The position numbers and the translations under genes are program-made. A stretch of 64,000 nucleotides of DNA. Origin: Blastococcus sp. TF02A-30. GTDB taxonomy: Bacteria; Actinomycetota; Actinomycetes; Mycobacteriales; Geodermatophilaceae. The stretch's first letter is position 1. Every line of letters starts with the position of its first letter. Of the stretch, positions 17,858 to 25,399 are shown piece after piece. The stretch is taken from assembly GCF_003319185.1 (NCBI RefSeq), contig NZ_QOHJ01000002.1, forward strand, positions 124,001-188,000, in the 5' to 3' direction. The notes beneath the pieces are model-generated. The model was not told the origin of the DNA, did not search any database, and saw only the letters and a list, made by a program, of their open reading frames with translations.

Positions 17858-17919
17858 CCTCCGCTCACGCCGCGCCCCGAGGGCCGGCGCGGTCTGCGGC
17901 CGCGCCGGCCGGCATCCCC

Positions 17920-18540
17920 TCAGGCCATCTCGGGGACGCGCAGGTGGTGGATCGCCAGCTCGAACTCGGCGATGTCCATGACCTCGGAACCCAGCTGCTG
18001 GGTGAACTGCTCGCGCATCCCTCGCACGCTCTGGGCGGAGTTCTCCAGAGCCGCACGGTCGTCGTACGTGGCGGTCAGGACGCCCATGCCGGTCTGCCGG
18101 TCTCCCATCATGCTGACGCTGCAGAAGCCCGGGATCTCGTCGAGGCGCGGGATGAGCCCGGTGCGGAAGGTCTCGGTCGCCTCGTCCATGCGGGCGCCGT
18201 CGCCGCGGGTCCAGGTGACGCGACAACACGCGCCCTCCGGTGCCTGGTGGGCCCGGTGCAGCAGGGCGATCTCCCACTCCTGGACCTCGAAGCTGCCGCC
18301 CATCACGTCGGTGGCCCGTTCGCGCATCGGCATCACCGCGTCCCTGCTGGCGCTCATCGACTCCTCGGAGTCCCAGCTCGTCGTGACGATGCACCGGCCG
18401 GAGTCGCGGTCGCAGAGCATGGACAGCCCCATGCAGCCGGGCATGCTCTGCACCGCGGGCATGACCTCGTCGCGGATGTGGGCGATGCCGTCGTCGATGC
18501 GCTGCGGGTCGGCGTGGACGGTGGTGGATCGGGCGTACAT
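17920..18540 (-). CDS. Double ABM-like protein, copy 2
   Basis: 206 residues (MYARSTTVHADPQRIDDGIAHIRDEVMPAVQSMPGCMGLSML...). Length and both half-repeats match the paralogue at 1952-2572, including GRCIxTxSW, EVQEWxIALLHRxHxAP, LPGFCSVS-like EIPGFCSVS and the end FELAIHHLRVPEMA. It probably has the same dimeric ABM fold; ligand unknown. It lies on the opposite strand between an intact and a broken hydratase copy. Confidence 0.8.
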   Translation of the reverse strand: MYARSTTVHADPQRIDDGIAHIRDEVMPAVQSMPGCMGLSMLCDRDSGRCIVTTSWDSEESMSASRDAVMPMRERATDVMGGSFEVQEWEIALLHRAHQAPEGACCRVTWTRGDGARMDEATETFRTGLIPRLDEIPGFCSVSMMGDRQTGMGVLTATYDDRAALENSAQSVRGMREQFTQQLGSEVMDIAEFELAIHHLRVPEMA

Positions 18541-18683
18541 GCCGCCCTCCTCTCGGGATGGCGGGCGACGCCCCGGCGGCGTCGCCGCCCTGCCGATGGT
18601 GCTCGCGTCGGCGGCTGGCGAACAGACCGCCGTGCGTGGGTCGGAGCTACGGAACCGGCCGGTGTGAGGGACGGACCCGGCCG

Positions 18684-18695
18684 TGGTCTGATGCC
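18684..18695 (+). promoter_or_regulatory. Conserved upstream element of hydratase copy 2
   Basis: Same 12-base element as at 16613-16624, 70 bases before the start of the frameshifted hydratase copy. The ribosome site and first codons are also the same as in copy 1. The duplication therefore carried its upstream control region with it. Confidence 0.35.
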
Positions 18696-18753
18696 TGACG
18701 GGTTGTCGTGGGCCGGCGTCGGGGTCGGTCTTTTCCTGCTGAGAGGTGGGCTC

Positions 18754-19498
18754 GTGGCCGGTTCCGGTGAGGTGCTGCTCGAGGTCGACGGTGCCGTCGC
18801 GATCGTGACGCTGAACGCGCCGGATCGGCGCAATGCGCTAACCCCCGAGATGGCCTCGGAGCTCATCGCGACGTTCGACGAGGTGGACGCCCGACCGGAG
18901 GTCGGCGCGCTGGTCGTGCGGGCGGTGTGGAAATCGTTCTGCGCCGGCGGCGACATTGCGACGCTGACGGCGGCCGGCAAGGACCCGGCGGCGCCGGATG
19001 CCTACGACGGCATGGGGAAGATCTACGACTCCTTCTACCGACTCGGGCAGGTGAGGGTGTCGACGATCGCCGCGGCTGCGCGGCTCGGCGGTCGGCGCCG
19101 GCATGAACATGCTGGCGGCGGACCTGCGAATCGTCGCGAAGGACGCCCGCCTGCTCGCCGGCTTCCTGAAGCGCGGCATGCACCCCGGCGGCGGGCACTT
19201 CGTCATCCTGTCCCGACTGATTGGCCGCGAGGCCGCCGCCGCGATGGCGCTGTTCGGCGAGGAGATCAACGGCGGGAAGGCCGTCGAGCTCGGCTTGGCC
19301 TGGGAGGCGTTGGACGACGCCGCCGTCGAGGACCGCGTCCGCGAGCTCGCCGCCCGCGTCGCCACCAACCCCGAGCTGGCGCGCATTGCCGTCGGTGACT
19401 TCCGCAAGGAGGTCGTCAACGGCGCGATCCCGTGCGACGTCGCGATGCAGTGGGAGCGGCCAACACAGATGTGGAGCATGCGGCGTGCGGCTGGCTGA
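18754..19498 (+). pseudogene. Enoyl-CoA hydratase family, copy 2, frameshifted
   Basis: Starts like copy 1 (GTG, MAGSGEVLLEVDGAVAIVTLNAPDRRNALTP) and stays in frame to about 19074. There an extra base (GCGGCTGCGC where copy 1 has GCGGTGCGC) breaks the frame. The rest, from MNMLAADLRIVAKDARLLAGFLKRGMHPGGG to QMWSMRRAAG, continues in the next frame. A three-base loss removes one Leu and a Trp replaces Gly before SFCAGGD. Both halves could in theory be made separately, but the fold would be split through the active site. Confidence 0.85.
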
Positions 19499-19523
19499 AC
19501 GGCGAGTCGTGGAGGTCGATGCC

Positions 19524-19967
19524 TCACTCCGGCGACTGAGCGGTGCCTTCGAAGTCTCGGATGGCGTCGATGAGTGGCGTCAGTCGAAGCGATCCCTGAT
19601 CGGATCGCTGGTAGTCGCGTTCCAGTGATTTGGCGTGCGCTTCGAAGCGCTTTGCCTCCTTGAGGATCGCGCGATCGGTGACGAGAAGCCTCACCGCCGC
19701 AACGACTTCCGTCAGCTGGTCCACCTCTCGCCCGAAGATCTCGTGCGCCTTCTCGGTGTCCGGTCCTCGCTCGATATCGACGAGCGCACGTTGGACCCGG
19801 CGTCCGGTCTTCACGACGTCCACCAGGACGGCGTGCTGTTCCTGCCGGACGCGCGCTCGTTGTTCGCGCAGATGTTTGTGCTGCTCGCTCCTCCAGCTGA
19901 ATGCCTGCTGCATCCCGACACCGGTGAGGGCAGCGCCGCCACCGATCAGCGCATCGAACCATGACAT
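19524..19967 (-). CDS. Hypothetical coiled-coil protein
   Basis: 147 residues. A short weakly hydrophobic N-terminus (WFDALIGGGAALTGVGMQQAF) is followed by a highly charged helical body (WRSEQHKHLREQRARVRQEQHAVLVDVVKTGRRVQRAL...). It resembles small membrane-tethered coiled-coil proteins of accessory regions; no family assigned. It is downstream of the GmrSD-like gene on the same strand and is the first gene of the accessory block; GC is lower than in the genes to its left. Confidence 0.7.
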   Translation of the reverse strand: MSWFDALIGGGAALTGVGMQQAFSWRSEQHKHLREQRARVRQEQHAVLVDVVKTGRRVQRALVDIERGPDTEKAHEIFGREVDQLTEVVAAVRLLVTDRAILKEAKRFEAHAKSLERDYQRSDQGSLRLTPLIDAIRDFEGTAQSPE

Positions 19968-20048
19968 GTCGTGGCTTCTCCTCGTGGTGTTGTTCTCGAC
20001 GCAGGCAGTGCCCGGTCGCCGCAGCCGCCTCGACGCCTGGTCCGAGGC

Positions 20049-21953
20049 TCAAGGGGCCTTGGGCGACAGCGAGGGAGGCCCGGGCCACACCTGGCACAGG
20101 GCGCGCGCCAGTTGCTCCGAGCGTCCTGCTATGTCCGTTTCGGTCCAAGCACGAGGGTGGTTCTCGACGATGTCCTTGCTCAGGGCCAGGAGGCTGAACT
20201 TGCTGACGAGGGAGCGCTTGCCCACGCCCTTGAGGTCGCCGGTGGCTTTGACGAGAGCCGCGGTTTCCTCGTCGGTCCACGGTCGGTTGGAGAGGGTGCC
20301 GTTCAATCCGGAAGTGACCAAGGTCAGGTTGCCGATCGTGTTGACCAGGCGATCCCGTTCTGCAGCCGCTTCCAGCGACAACTTGGGATTGCTGTCCCAG
20401 TAGGCCCGCCAGCCTTGCGGCATGACGTGCTCGACCTGGAGATCGGCCGGCAAAGTGATGTCCTCGTGCAGGCCACTGCGCAGCTGCTTTTCCAGAGCCT
20501 CGAGCACGACCCGCAGGCGCGCCTGGCGGACGTTGCCGTAGAGCTTCACCTGGGGGAGCACGGCGACGACATCGGCGTCAGTGGGCCAGGACCGAGCATC
20601 CGAGTTCTGGATGGCCAGATACGCCTCGACGATGTCCCCGACCTTCTCCGGGGCGACATCGTCAAGAGTGCTCAAGATGGCGACCATGAAGCGATTGACG
20701 TCCTTCATCGTGCGGCGCAGGAGAGTTCGCCGGACAACCCAGCTCTCCAGGGCGGCCAGAGCTTTGGAAACCTGGTCGGACGGGATGGCGTGGTTCTCCG
20801 AGAGCATCCACAGCAGGACTGGCGTGGTGGAAGCGAGTTCGAGAGCTTCCACGACGCGCCTGTAGAAGCGCCCACCTACCGAATCCGTCGACTGCTGACC
20901 GAAGCCGCGGAAGGTGTTCGCGTCCCGTCGTAGCTCGCCGAGCAGCTTCTCCGCGGCCGCGGCGTCGGGCATGCGAGGTCGTGCGTAGTTCGTGAATTCG
21001 CGGAACACCTGCTCGGTGACGACCTCGTCCCGCGTGCGCATCGTGAGCCAGTACTGCAGAAAGATGTCGATCCGCGATCGATTGTGCCGGCCTTGAGAGA
21101 TCTCCTCGCGCCACCAGGCGTCGTCGAAGTCGACCCAGAAGCGCTCCGGCCAGGTCTCCACATCGGCGTGCACCTGCTCTCCGACCTGGAAGACCCAGTT
21201 CTTGACCAGGTCAGCCTTGAGGAGCGGCGTGCCGCGATCGTTCAACGTCTCGAAGATGACCTGGTCGTCGTCCTGGGCCGTCAGGTTGATCGCGACGAGG
21301 AACAGGCGCGTCTGCATGACATCGGCGAGCGCGCGGACGCGTGCCTTCTCGTCGCCGACCTCTATCTCGCCTTCGGGCACCACGCCCGCCAGCCAGTCGT
21401 GGACCTCACCTCGGAAGAACTGGTGTGCTTCGACGATGAGGTGGTCGTCCCCCGCCCAGACTCCGTGGTCGTCCGACATTGCGTATTCGAAGGCGGCGCG
21501 ATCCGAGCGAGCTGGCCAGAGCTTGAAGCGCTCAGGCTTTCCTGCGAAGCGATTCGCCTTGTTGAGGATCAACTCCTCGAGCGCCTCGGCCTCGTCCTCG
21601 TGTCCTCGGGCGGACACCGCCGCGTTCACGGCGTCGAGCAGGATCTGCAGCGTGGTCGTTCGCTGCTGACCGTCGATGACCGAGTGGCGGGTGACGTCCC
21701 CTGCGATCGCCGACTTGGCTTTGAAGACCACTGCTCCGAGGAAGTGGCCTCCCGCCCGTTCTGCAGCTTCGTCATCGTCCGCCGCGCGGACCACGTCTTC
21801 CGCGACGCGACGGACGTCGGCCCAGAGCGGTGCCCACTGGTCTTCCTCGGTCCAGACGTACGGACGTTGGAAGACGGGAATCTCGTAGTGGACGGTGCCG
21901 CCGAACAGCTCGCGGGGGTTCAGGGCGTCAGCCTTCACGATCTCGGACTCCAT
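20049..21953 (-). CDS. GmrSD-like protein (DUF262 + DUF1524/HNH)
   Basis: 634 residues. The N-terminal DUF262 domain has IPVFQRPYVWTEEDQWAPLWADV and the nucleotide-binding SVIDGQQRTTTL (DGQQR near residue 93). The C-terminal DUF1524 nuclease has VEHVMPQGW (about 508), NTIGNLTLVTSGLNGTLSNRPW and a trailing Lys-rich region. GmrSD-type proteins are NTP-dependent type IV restriction enzymes that cut modified (often glucosylated hydroxymethylcytosine) DNA. Both halves are fused here, as in single-chain members. It starts 23 bases after the HNH gene, so the two are one operon. The ATG (MESEIVKADALNPREL) is chosen because the frame upstream runs into the HNH gene. Confidence 0.88.
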   Translation of the reverse strand: MESEIVKADALNPRELFGGTVHYEIPVFQRPYVWTEEDQWAPLWADVRRVAEDVVRAADDDEAAERAGGHFLGAVVFKAKSAIAGDVTRHSVIDGQQRTTTLQILLDAVNAAVSARGHEDEAEALEELILNKANRFAGKPERFKLWPARSDRAAFEYAMSDDHGVWAGDDHLIVEAHQFFRGEVHDWLAGVVPEGEIEVGDEKARVRALADVMQTRLFLVAINLTAQDDDQVIFETLNDRGTPLLKADLVKNWVFQVGEQVHADVETWPERFWVDFDDAWWREEISQGRHNRSRIDIFLQYWLTMRTRDEVVTEQVFREFTNYARPRMPDAAAAEKLLGELRRDANTFRGFGQQSTDSVGGRFYRRVVEALELASTTPVLLWMLSENHAIPSDQVSKALAALESWVVRRTLLRRTMKDVNRFMVAILSTLDDVAPEKVGDIVEAYLAIQNSDARSWPTDADVVAVLPQVKLYGNVRQARLRVVLEALEKQLRSGLHEDITLPADLQVEHVMPQGWRAYWDSNPKLSLEAAAERDRLVNTIGNLTLVTSGLNGTLSNRPWTDEETAALVKATGDLKGVGKRSLVSKFSLLALSKDIVENHPRAWTETDIAGRSEQLARALCQVWPGPPSLSPKAP

Positions 21954-21976
21954 GACGTCGTAGGAGCAAGCACGGG

Positions 21977-22888
21977 TCAAGCGGCCCTGAACTGCGCGTA
22001 GCGCTGCATCAGGCGGTCGGTGTCGGGTCGATCGGCCCGACGCGTTGGAATCTGCAGCAGGGGTCGGCCGTGGTGCTCCTGGAGCCCATGGCGGAGCATC
22101 GGTCCGTCGATCTCCTCCAGCAGGCGGTGGTGGATCTCGACCGTGTAGTCCGGTCGGATTCCGAGGATGTTTCGGTCGTAGGCGGCATGGTGGAGCTTGC
22201 AGAGCGCCAAGCCGTTGGTGACCACCGCGGCGCCCTCGGGATCGGAGTCGGGAATGATGTGCGCGGCGTCCAGCAGCTCTCGATGGCTCAGCGAGCAGAC
22301 GGCGCAGCGAGTGTCGTAGGCGACCATCACCTGACTGGCGAAGACCGGCTGGTGAAGGCGTCGACGGGTCATCGTCACCAGGTACTTCCGCAGGGTCTCC
22401 TCGACCCGGCTCCCGGGACTGATCTGCCGCTGCTCCTCGGTCAGGGCCATGACGAACTGCGATTGGTCGGGCTCCTCGGCGATCAGGTAGACGGGGAAGA
22501 TCGCATGGAACAGCCCTGGCCGGATGCCGTAGAACCACATCAGCGGCGCGTGCTCGAGCATGGCGCGCCGGAGCCCCTCGTTCTCGGAGGCCCCGCGCTG
22601 GTCCCGCCTCAGCTTGTACCGGTGGAGCCCGTCGGGCCCCTCCGAGTCGTCATAGGGCCGCGACGGTGCGCCCTCGGGCGCGGCAGTGAGGATGCTGAGA
22701 GCCGCTGACCATCCCCTGGGACGTCGGATGCCACGCCCGGCGTCGACCAGGGGAAAGCGATCTCCGCCGATGCGGAAGTCGTCTCGCAGCTGCGCGCGGC
22801 TTACGGGGATGGTGCCGTCGAGGGTGACGCTGCTCAACCAGTCCAGAGCTGCTGCCCTGATGAACTGCTCCGATACGGCTCCGGTCAC
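21977..22888 (-). CDS. HNH endonuclease
   Basis: 303 residues. The N-terminal about 190 residues are of unknown type (possible target-reading part). The C-terminal HNH domain has CAVCSLSHRELLDAAHIIPDSD, then NGLALCKLHHAAYDRNILGI, with Zn Cys and catalytic His visible; this is the HNH_2-type arrangement of restriction-like proteins. GTG start. It is divergent from the cytosine methyltransferase (137-base gap), as is usual for restriction-modification pairs, and upstream of the GmrSD-like gene in the same operon. It could be the cognate restriction enzyme of that methyltransferase or a modification-dependent nuclease. Confidence 0.85.
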   Translation of the reverse strand: MTGAVSEQFIRAAALDWLSSVTLDGTIPVSRAQLRDDFRIGGDRFPLVDAGRGIRRPRGWSAALSILTAAPEGAPSRPYDDSEGPDGLHRYKLRRDQRGASENEGLRRAMLEHAPLMWFYGIRPGLFHAIFPVYLIAEEPDQSQFVMALTEEQRQISPGSRVEETLRKYLVTMTRRRLHQPVFASQVMVAYDTRCAVCSLSHRELLDAAHIIPDSDPEGAAVVTNGLALCKLHHAAYDRNILGIRPDYTVEIHHRLLEEIDGPMLRHGLQEHHGRPLLQIPTRRADRPDTDRLMQRYAQFRAA

Positions 22889-23025
22889 GCTCGGAGCCTG
22901 TACCGAACGCGCTCGTCCAGCAACGAGGAGCGCCGGAGCGGATGCCGGGATGGTGGCGAAGGACGCTCTCGGCCGAGTGCGCCGGACCTGAGCGCGCCGT
23001 GCTTGTTGTGGGAGGCTTCTGCACC

Positions 23026-24189
23026 GTGACGCACTCGATCCTCGGTCTCTTCGCCGGGATCGGTGGGATGGAGCTCGGGCTTCAGCAGGCGGGCGTCGAC
23101 GAGCCGTCGGCGCTGTACGAATGGTGGGAGCCGGCTAGGACGGTGCTCGGGCAGCACTTCGCGGATGCTGATCTGAACGGCGACGTCCTCGGGCTGCAGA
23201 ACCTGCGCGACGCCACCATCGTGACCGCCGGGTTCCCGTGCACGGACCTTTCGCAGGCTGGCCGCACATCGGGTCTGGAAGGCCTCGCATCCGGGCTCAT
23301 CCGGCACGTGCTCCAGCTGCTGACGACGTCGCATCCGCAGTGGGTGCTGATCGAGAACGTGCCGAACATGCTCCGTCTGGGGCGGGGCGCGGCCATCCGG
23401 GAGATCACGGCATCGCTGGAGTCCGCTGGCTATGACTGGGCATACCGCACGATCGACTCTCGGTCGTTCGGGCTGCCGCAGCGACGAAAGCGCGTGTACC
23501 TGCTCGCCTCTGCCGTTCACGAACCAGCAGCCGTGCTGTTTCGCGAAGACTCGCCTTCCCAGGACTCGGACGGGGCCGCGCGCGGCGCCTGGCGGAACAG
23601 CGCGGAGGGCTTCTACTCGACCGAAGGCAATCGCGGGATCGGACGAGCGATCGACGCGGTGCCAACTCTCAAGGGGTCGACGACGGTGAGCATCCCCAGT
23701 CCTCCGGCGATCTGGGTGCCCGATAACGAGCCCGGGTGGCGCATCGTGCGCCCCTCGATCGAAGCGGGCGAGGTGCTGCAGGGCTTCCCGCCTGGCTGGA
23801 CCGAGAACGCCCCGATCCGGGACCGTTGGAAGCTCGTGGGCAACGCCGTGAGCGTGCCGGTCGCCCAGTGGATCGGCGAGGGCCTGCTTGCCGCTTCCAC
23901 CCCGAACTTCGACGGGGTCGAGAAGGCGCCACACCCCGTGGATGGCGTCTGGCCGGCGGCTGCTTGCCATGTCGACGGCAAGACCTGGGACGTCGAAGTC
24001 TCTGAGTGGCCGCGTCCGTCGGAAGAGGTCTACAGGCACCTCGTGGATGTGCTGAGGCAGCACGGGCAGGAGCCGCTGTCCCACAGGGCGACGAAGGGGT
24101 TTCGAGACCGACTTCGCCGCAGCAGTCTGCGCTACTCGGGTGACTTCATGGGGGCGTTGGACGAGCACGTGGAGCTCACGGCGCCCTGA
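23026..24189 (+). CDS. DNA (cytosine-5) methyltransferase (DrmMII candidate)
   Basis: 387 residues from GTG (VTHSILGLFAGIGGMELG), with GGAGG ten bases upstream; the frame is open further upstream but without family sequence. The C5 motifs are ordered and intact: I LFAGIGG, IV GFPCTDLSQAG with the catalytic Cys, VI LIENVPNM, VIII RSFGLPQRRKRVYLLA, X GNAVSVPVAQWIG. The target-recognition part lies at about 185-265. Its 3' end overlaps the Vsr gene by 58 bases, convergent. It could be the cytosine methyltransferase of the DISARM locus or part of a separate restriction-modification set with the HNH gene. Confidence 0.92.
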   Translation: MTHSILGLFAGIGGMELGLQQAGVDEPSALYEWWEPARTVLGQHFADADLNGDVLGLQNLRDATIVTAGFPCTDLSQAGRTSGLEGLASGLIRHVLQLLTTSHPQWVLIENVPNMLRLGRGAAIREITASLESAGYDWAYRTIDSRSFGLPQRRKRVYLLASAVHEPAAVLFREDSPSQDSDGAARGAWRNSAEGFYSTEGNRGIGRAIDAVPTLKGSTTVSIPSPPAIWVPDNEPGWRIVRPSIEAGEVLQGFPPGWTENAPIRDRWKLVGNAVSVPVAQWIGEGLLAASTPNFDGVEKAPHPVDGVWPAAACHVDGKTWDVEVSEWPRPSEEVYRHLVDVLRQHGQEPLSHRATKGFRDRLRRSSLRYSGDFMGALDEHVELTAP

Positions 24190-24677
24190 CCGGCAGCGAT
24201 GCCCTCCAAGGCTTCGACGATCCGCATGACGACGTCGCCAGGTGGCTCGTGTTCCCAGAAGCGCAGGACGGTCCAGGCCAACTCCCTGAGCTGAGCGGTC
24301 ACATCGGCGTCCCTGGCTTGGTTGGTGGCGATCTTCTCCGCCCACCAGGCCGCGTTGGCCTTGGGCGACGTCGCGTGGAGCGGACACCCGTGCCAGAAGC
24401 AACCGTCGATGAAGACGGCCAACCGCGCTCGGGTGAAGGCGATGTCGATCGTCCGTCGGCGCTGCCCCGGCACCGGCCAGGCCACCCGGTAGCGGAGTCC
24501 GGCCGCGTGCAGGAGACGTCGGACCGCCATCTCGGGCCCGTTGTCGCGCTTCTTGACCACGCCCATGCGCCGCGACATCTCGGCACTGGAGGACCCGGGA
24601 TGCGGGCCGGGCTGGGGCGTCCTCGCCATCACGTCCAGAGCGTTCCACGGCGACGCTCGAGCCGTCGCGGCGTCCAC
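24132..24677 (-). CDS. vsr: Very short patch repair (Vsr) endonuclease
   Basis: 181 residues from GTG; an ATG at 24629 (MARTPQPGPHPGSSSAEMSRRMGVVKKRDNGPE) is an equally good start. Vsr features: RRMGVVKKRDNGPEMAVRRLLHAAGLRYRV, RRTIDIAFTRARLAVFIDGCFWHGCPLH (catalytic Asp and His, Zn Cys) and WTVLRFWEHEP. It nicks 5' of the T in T:G mismatches left by deaminated 5-methylcytosine, which matches the adjoining cytosine methyltransferase. It follows drmC by 8 bases in the same direction and so is probably expressed with the DISARM operon. Confidence 0.92.
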   Translation of the reverse strand: MDAATARASPWNALDVMARTPQPGPHPGSSSAEMSRRMGVVKKRDNGPEMAVRRLLHAAGLRYRVAWPVPGQRRRTIDIAFTRARLAVFIDGCFWHGCPLHATSPKANAAWWAEKIATNQARDADVTAQLRELAWTVLRFWEHEPPGDVVMRIVEALEGIAAGQGAVSSTCSSNAPMKSPE

Positions 24678-24685
24678 AATCCAGA

Positions 24686-25399
24686 TCAGGCGAAGTAGTC
24701 CACCAGGAACTCGCTCTCACGCAGCTGGTCGAGGTGCGCCTTGATCGACGAGGCAACCGCGGCGTCGCGCAGCAGAACGCCGCACTCGAGGTTCGTCTCT
24801 GCCGCTGCGGAGGAGAAGTTCGCGCTGGTCACCAGCGCCGCGAGGCCGTCGATCATCACGATCTTGGCGTGCTGCACCGCGTACTCGCCCATCTCGGGTG
24901 GGCTCATCGTCCAGATGCGCGCGCCGGCCAGCTTCCCGGCGAGCGCCGTGGCCGTCTGTGCCTGTCTCGCCCGGTCGACGACGAGGGTGACGGCGACACC
25001 GCGGCCCACGGCCTCTCGGAGCGCCGCCACGTACGACGACCCCATGGTCGCCGAGTAGGTGGCGGCGTAGACGTAGGACTGCGCCTCGTTGATCAGCTGC
25101 GACACGGCGAGGGTCGTGTGGCCTTCGCTGTGCGGGAGGCTCGGGGACGTCCACACCAGTTGCGGTCGGGCGGCGCAGGGAACGCCGCTCAGCGCCCACA
25201 GCACAGTCGTCAGGGCGCGGACGTCGCCCCCGAGGTCGGCGAGGACGGCGTGGAGGAGTTCCAGCACGCGCTCCCGACGATCCCCGTGGACGCTCCTGAC
25301 GGCCTGGTGGAGCAGTCCGTGGCCGAGAGCGGGGGAACCGCCGATCCGTTTGGCCTCGTCCTTGGTCAGGAAGGCGCCGAGCTCGGCGGCGGCAGTCAT
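24686..25399 (-). CDS. drmC: DrmC, phospholipase D-like nuclease of DISARM
   Basis: 237 residues. A helical N-terminal half (AELGAFLTKDEAKRIGGSP...LLHAVLADLGGDVRALTTVLWALSG) is followed by a PLD domain with one HKD-type motif, QHAKIVMIDGLAALVTSANFSSAAAETNLECGVLL. One motif per chain implies a dimeric active site. This is the accessory nuclease-like component of DISARM; in studied systems it is not always needed. The ATG overlaps the drmB stop by 4 bases. Confidence 0.93.
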   Translation of the reverse strand: MTAAAELGAFLTKDEAKRIGGSPALGHGLLHQAVRSVHGDRRERVLELLHAVLADLGGDVRALTTVLWALSGVPCAARPQLVWTSPSLPHSEGHTTLAVSQLINEAQSYVYAATYSATMGSSYVAALREAVGRGVAVTLVVDRARQAQTATALAGKLAGARIWTMSPPEMGEYAVQHAKIVMIDGLAALVTSANFSSAAAETNLECGVLLRDAAVASSIKAHLDQLRESEFLVDYFA

